In this document: in pieces, positions 19,469 to 29,648 of the stretch | How positions within the stretch are numbered: position 1 is the stretch's first letter | Layout: each line of letters begins with the position of its first letter | Assembly (NCBI RefSeq): GCF_003860405.1 | Contig: NZ_CP034170.1 | Location: forward strand, 2,294,001 to 2,358,000 | Direction: 5' to 3' | Source: Nakamurella antarctica | Lineage (GTDB): Bacteria > Actinomycetota > Actinomycetes > Mycobacteriales > Nakamurellaceae | DNA: 64,000 nucleotides | Program-made: the position numbers and the translations under genes | Notes under the pieces: generated by a model | What the model saw: only the letters and a program-made list of their open reading frames with translations | What the model was told of the DNA's origin: nothing | Database searches by the model: none

Positions 19469-20427
19469 CGGTAGTGATCCCACCCTGCTGGGCCGTCAAA
19501 CGGTGCGCCATCAACAGTGACGCCACTGCCCTGCGTGACGGTGCCGATCGCGGTGAAGCCCGGCGGCATCGCGCTCCCCGCGGGGAACGTTGCCACGAGA
19601 GCGTGGTCGTCGCCGCCGGTCAACAACCAGGTCATTGCGTCCTTGCCCAATGCGGACGCAACTTCGACGAGACGCGGGTGCAGATCCAGCGCGGCTGTCC
19701 GGATATTGATCGCTACGTGGGATGCGGCAGCGATATGCCCCACGTCGGCTAGTAGTCCGTCGGAGATGTCGATCATGGAGGTAGCGCCGAAGGACGCCGC
19801 GGTGATGCCAGCGACCAGCGGCGGCTGCGGTTCGCGGTAGGCGCTGACCATCACCATGGGAGAGCGAAAGCCTCGGGACAACACGGCGAGTCCGGCCGCT
19901 GCCCAGCCGAGACGCCCGGCCACCGCCAAGGTCTCGCCCGGCTTTGCCCCGGAGCGCAGGACCGGGTCCGCTCCCTGCAGGTCTCCCATGACGGTGACGG
20001 CAATGCTGAGCACATCGGATCGCGTCATATCACCCCCCACGATCCCGGCGCCGACTTGGGCCGCTACCTCATGCAAACCGCGCCCAATGCCTTCAATCAA
20101 CTCTGCTGGGGTGTCCGCTGGCGCCGAGATTGCTATCACCATTGCGGTGGGCGCCGCACCCATCGCCGCTAAATCGGCCAAGGATGCCAGCGCTGCCCTT
20201 CGACCAATCTGTTCGCCGCTCGCCCAGTCGGTGCGAAAGTGCACACCGTTGACGAACATATCGACACTGACCACCACTCGACCATCGGGTGCACTAATAA
20301 TGGCCGCGTCATCGCCCGGCCCGAGAATCGTGGACGCCGGCTGTTGACCGTGCGCTGTCACCGTGTCGATGAGATCAAATTCGCCCACCTCGGCCAACGT
20401 CCTTCGATCGCTGGATCGGCCTGACAC
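19465..20427 (-). CDS. thiL: Thiamine-monophosphate kinase
   Basis: Phosphorylates thiamine monophosphate to the pyrophosphate, the last step of thiamine cofactor synthesis. Family motifs: [38 protein letters not shown] (Mg/ATP site) and [11 protein letters not shown]. The start is uncertain. The frame is open to an ATG at 20562, GTG at 20427 gives the usual ~320 residues but has no ribosome site, and a GGAGG at 20454-20458 sits five bases before an ATT codon at 20448. It is translationally coupled to ung and divergent from the RAM-domain gene. Confidence 0.93.
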   Translation of the reverse strand: MSGRSSDRRTLAEVGEFDLIDTVTAHGQQPASTILGPGDDAAIISAPDGRVVVSVDMFVNGVHFRTDWASGEQIGRRAALASLADLAAMGAAPTAMVIAISAPADTPAELIEGIGRGLHEVAAQVGAGIVGGDMTRSDVLSIAVTVMGDLQGADPVLRSGAKPGETLAVAGRLGWAAAGLAVLSRGFRSPMVMVSAYREPQPPLVAGITAASFGATSMIDISDGLLADVGHIAAASHVAINIRTAALDLHPRLVEVASALGKDAMTWLLTGGDDHALVATFPAGSAMPPGFTAIGTVTQGSGVTVDGAPFDGPAGWDHYR

Positions 20428-20678
20428 AGTAGCTGGCGGGGTAGAAATGGGAACCTCCAAGTTGATGTTCGGCGATCTCGTTTCCGGCCCTAACCCGGGC
20501 TCGGGTGTGAAAACGCCCGCGCTCCTGATGGCGTTCGAGCTCGTCCTTCCATGGTGCCGCATGGAGTCCGCGTGATGCGGCAGGACCGCGGCGTGCCGGA
20601 ACCGATAGGCTGCCAGACGGGGCGTTGCAGCACCCGCCCCCTTTCTCGTCCAGTGCTGATCGAATCAAAGGGGTCACC

Positions 20679-20912
20679 GTGGTCCAGGCTTTCATTCTCA
20701 TCCAGACCGAAGTGGGGCAAGCCGCATCAGTTGCCTCGGCCATCGCCGCGATCCATGGCGTCACGAGCGCTGAAGACGTCACCGGCCCCTATGACGTGAT
20801 CGTGCGTGCCGAAGCCGAAACGGTGGACGAGCTCGGCAAGTTGGTTGTTGCCAAGGTCCAAGGCGTCCCCGGAATCACCCGCACGTTGACGTGCCCCGTC
20901 GTACACCTCTGA
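20679..20912 (+). CDS. Stand-alone Lrp/AsnC ligand-binding (RAM) domain protein
   Basis: A 77-residue protein consisting only of the RAM/AsnC_trans_reg effector domain: VQAFILIQTEVGQAASVASAI, then GPYDVIVRAEAE and VPGITRTLTCPVV. It lacks the helix-turn-helix of full Lrp regulators, so it probably binds an amino acid or partner rather than DNA. GTG at 20679 has AAAGGGG in front and was preferred to an upstream start at 20625 that would add unrelated residues. It is seven bases from the DUF3515 gene, an arrangement seen widely in Actinobacteria. Confidence 0.85.
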   Translation: MVQAFILIQTEVGQAASVASAIAAIHGVTSAEDVTGPYDVIVRAEAETVDELGKLVVAKVQGVPGITRTLTCPVVHL

Positions 20913-20919
20913 GCTGCCC

Positions 20920-21576
20920 GTGTCTGAGCACGACCCGGTCTCAAAGATTTCTGGCACCGGCAGCTCTGGCGCTGAAAGCGCTGGTGCTGAAAGCGCTGGC
21001 GCTGAAAGCTCTGGTGCTGAAAGCGCTGGGCGAGCGGCCCGCCGATTGCGGTGGCAGATCTTTGCGGGCTTAACGGCGCTGCTGGTGGCCATCACCGCAA
21101 TTGCGGTGCTCGCCAACCACTTCGGCTCGCTCCCCGCCGCCGACCCCAACGCCAAAGTGGCGGCAGGTGTCGTGGATCAGCCCGCGTCGAGCACTCCCGA
21201 ATGCGCCGCTCTGGATGCTGCTTTGCCAGCAGAGATCGCAACGCTTACCAGGCGTGAGATGGCCGTCAACGAGCCCGGAGTCGCCGCATGGGGCGAACCG
21301 CCCGTCGTCATGCGGTGCGGTTTGGCCGATCCTCTCGAACTGACCTGCTCCTCTTCCCTGGAAGTTCTCAATGCGGTGGCGTGGTTCGCTCTCACCGATC
21401 CGGACTCCCGGTCCACCACCTTCATCGCAGTTGACAGGGCGGTACGGGTGGCGCTGACGGTCGATAACTCTCAGGGGGTTGGACCCGTGCAAGCGTTTTC
21501 CAACGTCTTGGCCAAAGTGCTGCCCGAGCGCGCCGTGTGCAACAAAGGTGTCCTCAATCCCACCGTCACACCGTAG
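20920..21576 (+). CDS. DUF3515 membrane-anchored protein
   Basis: 218 residues with an unusual N-terminus of repeated GAESA units (~13-36), a basic patch (RAARRLRW), one transmembrane segment (~46-67, IFAGLTALLVAITAIAVLA) and an extracytoplasmic DUF3515 domain with conserved cysteines (TPECAALDAALP, MRCGL, TCSS, AVCNKG). The domain is restricted to Actinobacteria and has no assigned function. GTG at 20920 lacks a strong ribosome site and probably relies on read-through from the RAM gene seven bases upstream. Its stop abuts the ddl stop with no gap. Confidence 0.88.
   Translation: MSEHDPVSKISGTGSSGAESAGAESAGAESSGAESAGRAARRLRWQIFAGLTALLVAITAIAVLANHFGSLPAADPNAKVAAGVVDQPASSTPECAALDAALPAEIATLTRREMAVNEPGVAAWGEPPVVMRCGLADPLELTCSSSLEVLNAVAWFALTDPDSRSTTFIAVDRAVRVALTVDNSQGVGPVQAFSNVLAKVLPERAVCNKGVLNPTVTP
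20968..21027 (+). repeat. Four tandem 15-bp repeats encoding GAESA
   Basis: Four consecutive 15-base units of the form GGYGCTGAAAGCKCT run from 20968 to 21027, with only C/T and G/T variation. They encode Gly-Ala-Glu-Ser-Ala/Ser repeats in the cytoplasmic N-terminus of the DUF3515 protein. The unit is in frame, so slippage would alter length without disrupting the gene. Confidence 0.95.
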
Positions 21577-22680
21577 TTAGCGCAAGCCCGTTCCGCGCGA
21601 GAGTGCCGTCTGGACAAGGTTTGTCAGCAGTTCTGAGTACGTCAAACCGCCGGCGAGCCACATCCGCGGAAACATCGAAATCGGCGTGAAGCCAGGCATG
21701 GTGTTGATCTCGTTTATCACCACCTCACCATCTAGCGTCACAAAGAAGTCCACCCGTGCCAGCCCCTGGCAATCCAGCGCTGCGAACGCACGCGCGGCGA
21801 GATCGCTCAGGCGCGCAGTGGTCTCAGGCGTCAGTGAAGCGGGGATGTCGAAGGTGGCCGCGTCATCGAGATACTTCGCAGTGAAGTCGTAAAAGCTAAA
21901 ATCCGTCCCCAAGTGAATCTCCGCAGTAGGCGACGCCCGGACGGAGCCGTCCGGAAATTCCAAGACGCCGCACTCGATCTCGCGCCCTAGTACCGCCTTT
22001 TCGACCAGCACCTTCGGATCTGTCTGTCTGGCATGCGCGATCGCAGCTTCCAGATCCTCCCAGCAATCAACCCTGCTGACACCCAAGCTGGAGCCCGCAC
22101 GCGCAGGTTTCACAAACGCTGGAAGTCCGATCAAGTCGCGCTCCGATTGGGTCAGGGTTTGCCGCTCGGGTCGCAACACCACCCAGTTACCCACGGGAAG
22201 ACCTTCGGCGGCCAGCAGCTTCTTGGTGAACTCTTTATCCATGCCCGCAGCGCTCGCCAACACTCCGGCGCCCACGTAGGGCAATCCCGCCAATTCGATC
22301 AGACCCTGGATAGTGCCGTCCTCGCCAAAGGGGCCGTGCAGCACCGGGAAGATGACGTCGACGCTTTTGGGTGAGCCGGTGCCGGAATCACCTAGCAGGA
22401 TCAGATCATTGGTCGTGGGATCCACGGACAGCGCTACGGGCGGCCCCGCGGGGACCTGCGGCAGCTTGCCATCGACAATCGCCAAGTTGATGTCCTGCGG
22501 TAGGTGCACCCAGGTACCAGAAGTCGTTATTCCCACAGGGATCACGTCAAAAATGGTTCGGTCCAAATGGCGCATCACCCCCGATGCAGAAACACACGAA
22601 ATACCGTGTTCACCACTGCGACCGCCAAAAACGACGGCAACTCGGACCTTCTCCCCGCCCACCGGCGGCCGCATGCTCAT
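21577..22680 (-). CDS. ddl: D-alanine--D-alanine ligase
   Basis: ATP-grasp ligase that makes D-Ala-D-Ala for peptidoglycan; 367 residues. Key stretches: [16 protein letters not shown] at the N-terminus, [35 protein letters not shown], the omega-loop YDFTAKY (consistent with D-Ala rather than D-lactate), and the Mg-binding [14 protein letters not shown] at 22680 has no strong ribosome site; a downstream GAGAAGG-type site is absent, so the start rests on length. It lies 38 bp after gpsA, in the plsC-gpsA-ddl order of Actinobacteria. Confidence 0.95.
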   Translation of the reverse strand: MSMRPPVGGEKVRVAVVFGGRSGEHGISCVSASGVMRHLDRTIFDVIPVGITTSGTWVHLPQDINLAIVDGKLPQVPAGPPVALSVDPTTNDLILLGDSGTGSPKSVDVIFPVLHGPFGEDGTIQGLIELAGLPYVGAGVLASAAGMDKEFTKKLLAAEGLPVGNWVVLRPERQTLTQSERDLIGLPAFVKPARAGSSLGVSRVDCWEDLEAAIAHARQTDPKVLVEKAVLGREIECGVLEFPDGSVRASPTAEIHLGTDFSFYDFTAKYLDDAATFDIPASLTPETTARLSDLAARAFAALDCQGLARVDFFVTLDGEVVINEINTMPGFTPISMFPRMWLAGGLTYSELLTNLVQTALSRGTGLR

Positions 22681-22718
22681 GGGACATCAGCCTACGGTCG
22701 CCGGGGGGCGCGACGCGC

Positions 22719-23732
22719 TCACTCGGGCGTATGTCGGCGCTTCATCAAAGATCTGACCAGTTCGGCCGGGGGAAGTTGGTGGTAACACACCTCGAATACC
22801 GCGTCGGTGATGGGCATCGAGATTCCGTAAGTGGCCCCTAGCGCCCGCAGGCTCCGACACGACACCACCCCCTCGGCGACTTGCCCGCTTCCCGCTGCCT
22901 GCGCAGCTTCCAAGCCCATCCCCTGCGCCAACCGAACACCGAAAGTTCGATTCCGCGAGAGCGGCGACGAACAGGTGGCGACCAGATCCCCGATTCCGGC
23001 TAGGCCGGCAAACGTTGCCGCTTGCGCGCCCAAAGCAACGCCGAGCCGAGTGATCTCATCCAGACCACGGGTAATCAATGACGCCTGGGTGTTGCTCGCA
23101 AGCCCCAGACCCTCGGCCATTCCACAGGCAAGTGCAATGATGTTTTTCCCAGCGCCAGCGATCTCCGCGCCGATTACGTCGGTGATCGTATAGGGCCGAA
23201 AATAGTCGTTCGCGCTGGCTTGCTGAACAGCAATTGCTTGGTCGTGGTCAATGCACGCCACGACGGTGGCGGTGGCCTGGCCTTGCGCGATTTCCCGGGC
23301 CAGGTTGGGTCCACTCACCACTACGATGCGGACTGGGTCAATATGGCCGACGGTACGAATGACCTCACTCATTCGCAGGCCGGTGCCGATTTCCACGCCT
23401 TTTGCCAACGAGATGATGGGCACGCGCGTTGGCAGTAGGTCGCGCCAGACTCCGAGATTCTCCCGCAGACTTTGACTGGGTACTGCAAAAACCACCGCGT
23501 CGGCGCCGTTGACTGCGACCTCGACATCGCTCGTGGCGGTCAGGGTCGCTGGCAGCGAAATACCCTCCAGGTAGTCGTGGTTGACCTGGTCAGTATTGAT
23601 ATCCCGAACGACTTCCGAGCGGCGCGCCCACAGCCGAACATCACGGCCCGCATCAGCCAGCACTTTGGCGAAGGTGGTCCCCCACGAACCTGACCCAAGG
23701 ACCGCGACCCGATTAATGGGCTTGGCGCTCAC
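22719..23732 (-). CDS. gpsA: Glycerol-3-phosphate dehydrogenase (NAD(P)+)
   Basis: Reduces dihydroxyacetone phosphate to sn-glycerol-3-phosphate for phospholipid synthesis. The nucleotide-binding motif is [15 protein letters not shown] at residues ~11-25; [11 protein letters not shown] and [22 protein letters not shown] (catalytic Lys) follow, then [14 protein letters not shown]. 337 residues is typical. GTG at 23732 overlaps the plsC stop (GTGA), so the acyltransferase and its substrate-making enzyme are cotranslated. Confidence 0.95.
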   Translation of the reverse strand: MSAKPINRVAVLGSGSWGTTFAKVLADAGRDVRLWARRSEVVRDINTDQVNHDYLEGISLPATLTATSDVEVAVNGADAVVFAVPSQSLRENLGVWRDLLPTRVPIISLAKGVEIGTGLRMSEVIRTVGHIDPVRIVVVSGPNLAREIAQGQATATVVACIDHDQAIAVQQASANDYFRPYTITDVIGAEIAGAGKNIIALACGMAEGLGLASNTQASLITRGLDEITRLGVALGAQAATFAGLAGIGDLVATCSSPLSRNRTFGVRLAQGMGLEAAQAAGSGQVAEGVVSCRSLRALGATYGISMPITDAVFEVCYHQLPPAELVRSLMKRRHTPE

Positions 23733-24517
23733 TGATGTGAATCCGACACACCCGGGTCCGCTAGCGGCCGCACGGGGGCCTTGGCTGCGGGCTTCGGCGG
23801 GCGCGGTGGCATAAAGAACCCAGCGGGCGCTGGCTCGGTTCGCAGTTCGGCAACCAAATCCTTCACCGCTCCCATGATGAGAAACGAGACATCCCTGATG
23901 GCCCTGCTGTCGATCGGTTTGCCCTGATACGCCGAAAGGTCAAGCGGTTCGCCAATTTTGACAGTGATGTCCTTGCGCGGGAAAGGTTTGAACTTGCCCT
24001 TCTTGATGTACGGGACAAACACGCGCTGCGTACCCCACGTGGCCATCGGAAGCACCGTGATGTCGCCCGACAGGGCCAACAGCGCAACCCCCGCCTTCGG
24101 CTTCATTGGCCAGAACTCGGGATCACGGGTGATAGTGCCCTCCGGATAAATCACCACCACCTTGCCCTGCTCCATCGACGCGATTGCTGCAGCCAGAACC
24201 TCTTGTCCCGCACCAACATTGCGCTCGACCGGAATCTGCTGGGTGCCGGTGAGCGCTTTGCCCACCACCGGAACCTTCCACAGCGAAGACTTCGCCATGA
24301 AGTGCGGCCAGCGGCCGGATTTGCGGACAAAGACGGCGTTGTAGACGGGATCCAGATGTGAAATGTGATTACCCACCAACAAAATTCCCCCCGGCCGCTG
24401 AAGTTGCTCACCGCCGAGAAAAATGCGTCGGCCCAGTATCGCCGTGACACAGTAGAAAATGGCTTTGCACACCCGAATCCAGGCGTTCATCCCCTCGTAA
24501 TACGCACCTCGGACCAC
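23729..24517 (-). CDS. 1-acyl-sn-glycerol-3-phosphate acyltransferase (PlsC family)
   Basis: Membrane-associated acyltransferase with the NHISHLD (NHx4D) catalytic motif near residue 50, PVERN, and the YPEGTITR block. A hydrophobic N-terminus ([11 protein letters not shown]) and a Pro/Ala-rich C-terminal tail of ~35 residues frame the domain. GTG at 24517 has AAGGAG five bases upstream and is preferred to ATG at 24490. It is coupled to gpsA, which supports a role in making phosphatidic acid, although acceptor specificity is not shown. It is divergent from ppk1 across 226 bp. Confidence 0.92.
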   Translation of the reverse strand: MVRGAYYEGMNAWIRVCKAIFYCVTAILGRRIFLGGEQLQRPGGILLVGNHISHLDPVYNAVFVRKSGRWPHFMAKSSLWKVPVVGKALTGTQQIPVERNVGAGQEVLAAAIASMEQGKVVVIYPEGTITRDPEFWPMKPKAGVALLALSGDITVLPMATWGTQRVFVPYIKKGKFKPFPRKDITVKIGEPLDLSAYQGKPIDSRAIRDVSFLIMGAVKDLVAELRTEPAPAGFFMPPRPPKPAAKAPVRPLADPGVSDSHQ

Positions 24518-24743
24518 TATTACTCCTTCGTCACATTCGGGTTATCGGATGTCGTCGGCCTTCGACCTGGGACCCACCGTGCACCTCACCCTAGAGGCAG
24601 AGCGCGCGCACGCTGGGCTAGAGCGCGAGACCGAGAACGGACACCCGATGTGCGGGTAGGAAACAAGGGCAGTAACCACCCGCGACACTCTGTGTTAACA
24701 GACGGGGTTCAGGTATTGGCCTTCGTAGGGCAACAATGAGGGG

Positions 24744-27029
24744 GTGACTACTAGCAAGCAGGATCCCAACACGCCGCGCAGCGCCCCGACCCCCGGCCCC
24801 AGGCGGCAGATGCCGACTGCACCCAGCGAACCAGTCGGTCACGTAGCCGAGGTCCCCGTCATCGCGCCGGGAACCGGGCCGGTGCATGTAGACGGTGTCG
24901 CCGCGCCCCTCCAAGTGGTGCAGCCCGAGCATTTCCGTCGCGTTGAATCGGCTTCCGACGAGCCAGACGTGGTGCTTGAGTTCGACTCCGAGCTTCCGGA
25001 GAACAGGTTCTCCAATCGCGAATTGAGCTGGCTCGACTTCAACGCGCGCGTGTTGGCTTTGGCTGAAGACAAGGACCAGCCGCTGCTGGAACGGGCCAAG
25101 TTCTTGGCTATTTTCGCCTCGAACCTGGATGAGTTCTACATGGTCCGCGTGGCTGGCCTGAAGCGTCGTCATCAGATGGGGCTCTCCGTCAGCAGCGCGG
25201 ACGGTCTAAGCCCGGTCGACCAGCTGGCGCTGATCTCGGAGCGGACGCAGGAACTGGCAGAACGGCACGGAAACTGCTTTACCGACGACGTGCTGCCCGC
25301 GCTCGCCGAGGCTGGGATCAAAATCTTGCACTGGGGGCAAATAGCGGAAACCGACAAGGGCCGGTTGCAGGACTACTTCACCGACCAAATATTCCCGGTC
25401 CTGACACCGCTCGCCGTAGACCCCGCACACCCCTTCCCCTACATCTCGAGCCTGAGTTTGAACATGGCAATCATGGTGCGGGACCCAGAATCTGGGGCGG
25501 AACGCTTCGCTCGGCTCAAGGTGCCGAACAACGTCGATCGCCTCGTTCGGGTACGTCGCGGTGAATTCGAATATCTTCCGTTGGAGGACTTGATCGCCGC
25601 CCACCTGGGCGCGCTATTCCCTGGCATGCAGGTCGTGGAGTACCAAACATTCCGAGTTACTCGCAACGCCGATCTCGAAGTCGAAGAAGACCGCGACGAA
25701 GACCTCTTGCAGGCGATGGAACGAGAGCTCGCACGTCGCCGATTCGGGCCACCCGTACGGCTCGAGATCGCCGACACCACTAGCGAACGCATCTTGGATC
25801 TCTTGATCACCGAGCTGGACGTCGACCCCGCCGACGCAGTGGAAGTGCCAGGACTACTTGACCTCTCGTGCATGTGGCAGCTTTACGGACTGGACCGGCC
25901 GACCCTCAAGGACGCGCCGTTCGTCCCGGCAACGAACCCTGCATTTGTCGACGGCGAAACCCCCAAGAGCGTTTTCGCCACGCTTCGTGACGGGGATGTG
26001 TTGCTCCATCACCCCTACGAATCGTTCGCCACCACCGTGCAGCGATTCATCGAGCAGGCAGCAGCAGACCCCCACGTACTTGCAATTAAACAAACCCTCT
26101 ACCGCACCTCGGGTGATTCCCCCATCGTCTCGGCGTTGATTGAAGCCGCTGCGGCAGGTAAGCAGGTAGTGGCCTTGGTGGAAGTTAAAGCGCGTTTCGA
26201 TGAGCAGGCCAATATCTCCTGGGCGAAGGCTCTGGAAAAGGCTGGCGTGCACGTGGTTTACGGTCTGGTCGGCCTCAAGACGCACTGCAAGACAGCGTTG
26301 GTGGTGCGCCAGGAAGGCTCCGTCATTCGGCGGTATTGCCACATCGCGACTGGAAACTACAATCCCAAGACCGCTCGGATCTATGAGGATCTTGGCCTGC
26401 TGACAGCCGACCCGGATATTGGCGCCGACCTGACGGATTTGTTCAACGTTCTGACCGGGTACTCACGGCAGACCGAATACCGCAACCTGTTGGTGGCCCC
26501 GCATTCGTTGCGCGATGGGGTGGTCAGTCGCATCCATCGCGAGATCGAGCACGTGCGCGCTGGCGGCACCGGGTTGGTCCGGCTAAAGATGAACTCGGTG
26601 GTCGACGAGCAAGTGATCGACGCGCTGTACCGGGCGTCCCAGGCTGGCGTCAAAGTCGACATGACCGTGCGCGGGATCTGTGCACTCCGCGCCGGAGTGC
26701 CTGGTTTGAGTGAGAACATCGTGGTGCGATCGGTGGTGGGCCGTTTCTTGGAGCACTCGCGCATCTTCCATTACGGCAACATGGGTAACGACGAGTACTG
26801 GATTGGTAGCGCGGACATGATGCACCGCAACCTCGACCGTCGAGTTGAGGCACTCGTGCAGGTGAAGAGCCCTCCTGCTGTGGAACGTATGAGCAAACTG
26901 CTGGATCTCATCGCTCGCCCCGACACGCGTTGCTGGAACTTGGGTCCGGACGGATGGACACCCTCCCCCGCCGACGGCGGGCGGGATATGCAAAATGCGC
27001 TGTTGCGGGGTACCGCAGGTGTCGAGTAA
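24744..27029 (+). CDS. ppk1: Polyphosphate kinase 1
   Basis: Makes polyphosphate from ATP through a phosphohistidine. 761 residues with a variable Pro-rich N-terminus (~85 residues), then [19 protein letters not shown], the catalytic-histidine segment [14 protein letters not shown] (~508-521), [16 protein letters not shown] and [14 protein letters not shown], all characteristic of PPK1. GTG at 24744 directly abuts GAGGGG, too close for normal initiation, so it may be leaderless: AACAAT at 24732-24737 would be a -10 placed six bases before it. mutT1 overlaps its 3' end. Confidence 0.95.
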   Translation: MTTSKQDPNTPRSAPTPGPRRQMPTAPSEPVGHVAEVPVIAPGTGPVHVDGVAAPLQVVQPEHFRRVESASDEPDVVLEFDSELPENRFSNRELSWLDFNARVLALAEDKDQPLLERAKFLAIFASNLDEFYMVRVAGLKRRHQMGLSVSSADGLSPVDQLALISERTQELAERHGNCFTDDVLPALAEAGIKILHWGQIAETDKGRLQDYFTDQIFPVLTPLAVDPAHPFPYISSLSLNMAIMVRDPESGAERFARLKVPNNVDRLVRVRRGEFEYLPLEDLIAAHLGALFPGMQVVEYQTFRVTRNADLEVEEDRDEDLLQAMERELARRRFGPPVRLEIADTTSERILDLLITELDVDPADAVEVPGLLDLSCMWQLYGLDRPTLKDAPFVPATNPAFVDGETPKSVFATLRDGDVLLHHPYESFATTVQRFIEQAAADPHVLAIKQTLYRTSGDSPIVSALIEAAAAGKQVVALVEVKARFDEQANISWAKALEKAGVHVVYGLVGLKTHCKTALVVRQEGSVIRRYCHIATGNYNPKTARIYEDLGLLTADPDIGADLTDLFNVLTGYSRQTEYRNLLVAPHSLRDGVVSRIHREIEHVRAGGTGLVRLKMNSVVDEQVIDALYRASQAGVKVDMTVRGICALRAGVPGLSENIVVRSVVGRFLEHSRIFHYGNMGNDEYWIGSADMMHRNLDRRVEALVQVKSPPAVERMSKLLDLIARPDTRCWNLGPDGWTPSPADGGRDMQNALLRGTAGVE

Positions 27030-27912
27030 CACGCCCACGGAGTACGCCGCCGGTGCTGTGCTGTGGCGGCCTTCGACGAAACACGGTGCGCGGGTAGCTC
27101 TCGTGCACCGCCCCCGTTACAAGGACTGGTCGCTACCGAAAGGTAAGGCCGAGTTGGGCGAGACCCCGCCTATGACGGCCTACCGAGAGGTACTGGAGGA
27201 AACGGGTTTTGAATCGGAACTCGGACGTCAACTGACTACTGTCCGATACGCGGTGCCCTCCGGGCAGAAGCGGGTGGTGTACTTCGCTGCCCGCGCCGGT
27301 GTCGGTGAATTCACTCCGAACAAAGAGGTGGACAAACTTGAGTGGCTCAGTGTCGACAAGGCCCAAGCCCGCGTTACACACGGCACCGACCGCTCGCTTC
27401 TCGAGACTTTTGCCGCCGCTTCGCTGTCAGTTTCGACGGTGCTGTTCGTCCGTCATGCTCGCGCCGGGGTTCGCGAATCTTGGGAGGGCGATGACGACTC
27501 CCGGCCGCTCGATGCTAAAGGAACTAGGCAGGCACAAGCTCTTCGAGCGCAACTGATTCCCTTTGCCCCGGTGCAACTCCACAGCGCTTCGGTTGAGCGA
27601 TGCGTGGCAACGTTGTCGCCCTTGGCAGCTGCGCTCGGCCTCCCGATCAGCCAGGAGAAAGTCTTTACTGAGGCTGCCTACCGGCGCAACCCGTCTGCGG
27701 CACGGCGACGAATCACGGAACTAGCTAAAGCTGGGGTCACCGTCGCGGTGTGCTCACAAGGAGGCGTCATACCCGGCGTTGTTAAATCACTCGCCGGACG
27801 CGCGGACCTGTCGGTGGGACCGGTAAACACCCCTAAAAGCTCGTTCTGGGTCCTGACATTCGATGGATCGAGCCTGCTGCAAGCCGACTCGTATCCGGCA
27901 CCGGAAGTCTGA
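27019..27912 (+). CDS. mutT1: MutT1-type Nudix hydrolase with C-terminal histidine phosphatase
   Basis: Two-domain protein like mycobacterial MutT1, which hydrolyses 8-oxo-dGTP and diadenosine polyphosphates. The Nudix box is [21 protein letters not shown] (residues ~37-57); the second domain begins LFVRHARAG and continues with the [13 protein letters not shown] and SQGGVIP stretches of histidine phosphatases. GTG at 27019 overlaps the ppk1 stop by 11 bases and removes a spurious N-terminus from the longer frame at 26995. The ppk-mutT1 pairing is the same as in M. tuberculosis. Confidence 0.93.
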   Translation: MSSNTPTEYAAGAVLWRPSTKHGARVALVHRPRYKDWSLPKGKAELGETPPMTAYREVLEETGFESELGRQLTTVRYAVPSGQKRVVYFAARAGVGEFTPNKEVDKLEWLSVDKAQARVTHGTDRSLLETFAAASLSVSTVLFVRHARAGVRESWEGDDDSRPLDAKGTRQAQALRAQLIPFAPVQLHSASVERCVATLSPLAAALGLPISQEKVFTEAAYRRNPSAARRRITELAKAGVTVAVCSQGGVIPGVVKSLAGRADLSVGPVNTPKSSFWVLTFDGSSLLQADSYPAPEV

Positions 27913-27970
27913 CCCGGTTGAGTCCGACTACGGAAGCATCCGAGGACAACAAGATCTGAAGACCGCATAG

Positions 27971-28004
27971 GGCCCCGTCGCTTCTAGGAAGAAGTGACGG
28001 GGCC
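27971..28004. terminator. Bidirectional terminator between mutT1 and hupB
   Basis: GGCCCCGTCGCTTC pairs with GAAGTGACGGGGCC around a six-base loop, with a single mismatch. It lies between two convergent genes, 58 bp after the mutT1 stop and 28 bp after the hupB stop. Neither flank carries a long T-run, which is common for actinobacterial terminators. Confidence 0.75.
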
Positions 28005-28032
28005 GTATAGGGCAACTCTATTCGCGGAAGAA

Positions 28033-28704
28033 TTACTTCTTCGCCGCTGGCTTCCGGGCCGCAGGAGCCTTGGCGGCCGGCTTCGCGGCAACGCGAGCGG
28101 GTGCCTTGGCAGCAGCCGGCTTGGCGGCGGCTTTGGTGGCAGCAGCTGGCTTCGCAGCAGCTGGCTTCGCGGCGGCCCGAACAGGAGCCTTGGCAGCGGC
28201 TGGCTTGGCGACGGCCTTGGCAGCGGCTGGCTTCGCGGCAGCTGGCTTCGCGGCAGCCCGAACAGGCGCCTTCACAGCAGCCTTCACCGGGGCCTTCGCC
28301 GCCGGCTTGCTGGCTGCGCGGGCGGCGGGTGCCTTGACAGCAGCGGTCTTTGCAGCGACAGGAGACTTCGCGGCGGCAGCTGCGGCGCGGGCCGACGTGG
28401 GAGCTGCGGTAGCCTTCGGGAGCTTGACGCTGCCAGCGATAACATCCTTGAAATACTTGCCCGGGCGGAACGCCGGGATCGTGGTTTTCTTGACCTTGAC
28501 GGCCTGGCCAGTACGCGGGTTGCGGGCTGTACGTGCCGCCCGGGCACGCTTCTCAAACACTCCGAAGCCAGAGATGGAAACGGTGTCACCGCTGTGCACC
28601 TGGCGCTGAATCAGATCGATCATGCCTTCGATGGCGGACTGTGCGATCTTCTTGTCACCATCCAGGCGCTCTGCGAGCTTGTCGATGAGATCAGTTTTGT
28701 TCAT
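28033..28704 (-). CDS. hupB: HU-family DNA-binding protein with Lys/Ala/Pro tail (HupB)
   Basis: Nucleoid protein; residues 1-~92 are the HU domain (MNKTDLIDKLAERL, GDTVSISGFGVFEKRARAARTARNPRTG). The other ~130 residues are a disordered tail of repeated PAAKAP/KPAAAKP units resembling the mycobacterial HupB and eukaryotic H1 tails, which bind DNA and are heavily modified in mycobacteria. ATG at 28704 has GGGAGGG upstream; the frame to 28734 is not used. A weak promoter candidate (TTGGAT, 16 bp, CATAAC) lies near 28765-28795. Tail length is likely variable because the DNA is repetitive. Confidence 0.95.
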   Translation of the reverse strand: MNKTDLIDKLAERLDGDKKIAQSAIEGMIDLIQRQVHSGDTVSISGFGVFEKRARAARTARNPRTGQAVKVKKTTIPAFRPGKYFKDVIAGSVKLPKATAAPTSARAAAAAAKSPVAAKTAAVKAPAARAASKPAAKAPVKAAVKAPVRAAAKPAAAKPAAAKAVAKPAAAKAPVRAAAKPAAAKPAAATKAAAKPAAAKAPARVAAKPAAKAPAARKPAAKK

Positions 28705-28988
28705 TGTGAGTCCCTCCCAGGACATTCCGGCCAAGGGTTTGAGGAAAAGGCCGACTCTGGCTCACGTTATGCGTCTTTCGTCGAAAAATCCAACATCTGG
28801 CGCAGAAAGTGTTACGTGCAAGGGACTCTCGGACCAAGGGCGGCAGCGTCTACGCGGTCAGAACCGGGCAGTCCGAGTGCCTGACGACGCTCCTCGTTTC
28901 ACCGCATAACCGTTGGCCTGTAGAGGTTTTCGCACCTGCGGCGGCGGGCTATCCGGTAACGAATCCGGTGTTGTGACATACCGAATCT
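28705..28988. other. Intergenic region leuD to hupB
   Basis: 284 bp with no supported gene. It should contain the hupB promoter and leader on the minus strand. No terminator hairpin was seen after leuD. Confidence 0.4.
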
Positions 28989-29579
28989 TCACAAAGTGAC
29001 TGGAAAGAATTCCGGGCGGCCTTTCTCGAATTCGGTAATTTCGTCGGCGTGGCGCAGTGTTAAAGCGATGTCGTCAAGACCATTGAGTAACCGCCACTTG
29101 ATGTACGGATCAATCTGGAAGTGAAACGTGAGCGACTCCGCAGTGATGCTCTGCGATTCAAGATCCACCGAAACCTCCGTTCCAGGTGCATTTTCGAGCA
29201 GCTTCCACAGCAGTTCCGTTTCGTCTTGGGAGATCTGGGCTGCTACTAATCCACCTTTTCCCGAATTGCCGCGGAAGATATCGGCAAACTTGGAGGAGAT
29301 CACCACCGCAATTCCGTAATCCATGAGCGCCCACACCGCGTGCTCCCTCGAGGATCCGGTGCCAAAGTCCGGTCCTGCTACCAAAACGGACCCTGCGGCA
29401 TAGGCAGGATGGTTCAGCACGAAGTGCGGGTCGGCTCGCCAACTCACGAATAGACCGTCTTCAAATCCGGTGCGCGTCACCCTTTTCAAGTACACGGCCG
29501 GAATAATCTGGTCGGTATCAACGTTGCTGCGCCGCAAGGGGATTCCCACCCCGGTGTGCTGGGTAAAAGCTTCCATCAT
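28989..29579 (-). CDS. leuD: 3-isopropylmalate dehydratase small subunit
   Basis: Partner of LeuC in isomerising 2-isopropylmalate to 3-isopropylmalate in leucine synthesis. The swivel domain begins [23 protein letters not shown] and contains [17 protein letters not shown] and [14 protein letters not shown]. 196 residues is normal. Two in-frame ATGs (29579 and 29576) follow AAGGACTG. It is 69 bp downstream of leuC and cotranscribed with it. Confidence 0.96.
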   Translation of the reverse strand: MMEAFTQHTGVGIPLRRSNVDTDQIIPAVYLKRVTRTGFEDGLFVSWRADPHFVLNHPAYAAGSVLVAGPDFGTGSSREHAVWALMDYGIAVVISSKFADIFRGNSGKGGLVAAQISQDETELLWKLLENAPGTEVSVDLESQSITAESLTFHFQIDPYIKWRLLNGLDDIALTLRHADEITEFEKGRPEFFPVTL

Positions 29580-29648
29580 CAGTCCTTAGTTTGCTATGAG
29601 ACAAAAGTGTTCGTTTCACCGGTGGTGAGGTCGCCGCCGCTACGGCAA

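Noticed and set aside
27994-28884. Plus-strand Gly/Ala-rich frames opposite hupB
   Set aside because: They mirror the repetitive HupB tail; similarity to PE/PGRS-like or Ala-rich proteins is compositional only.
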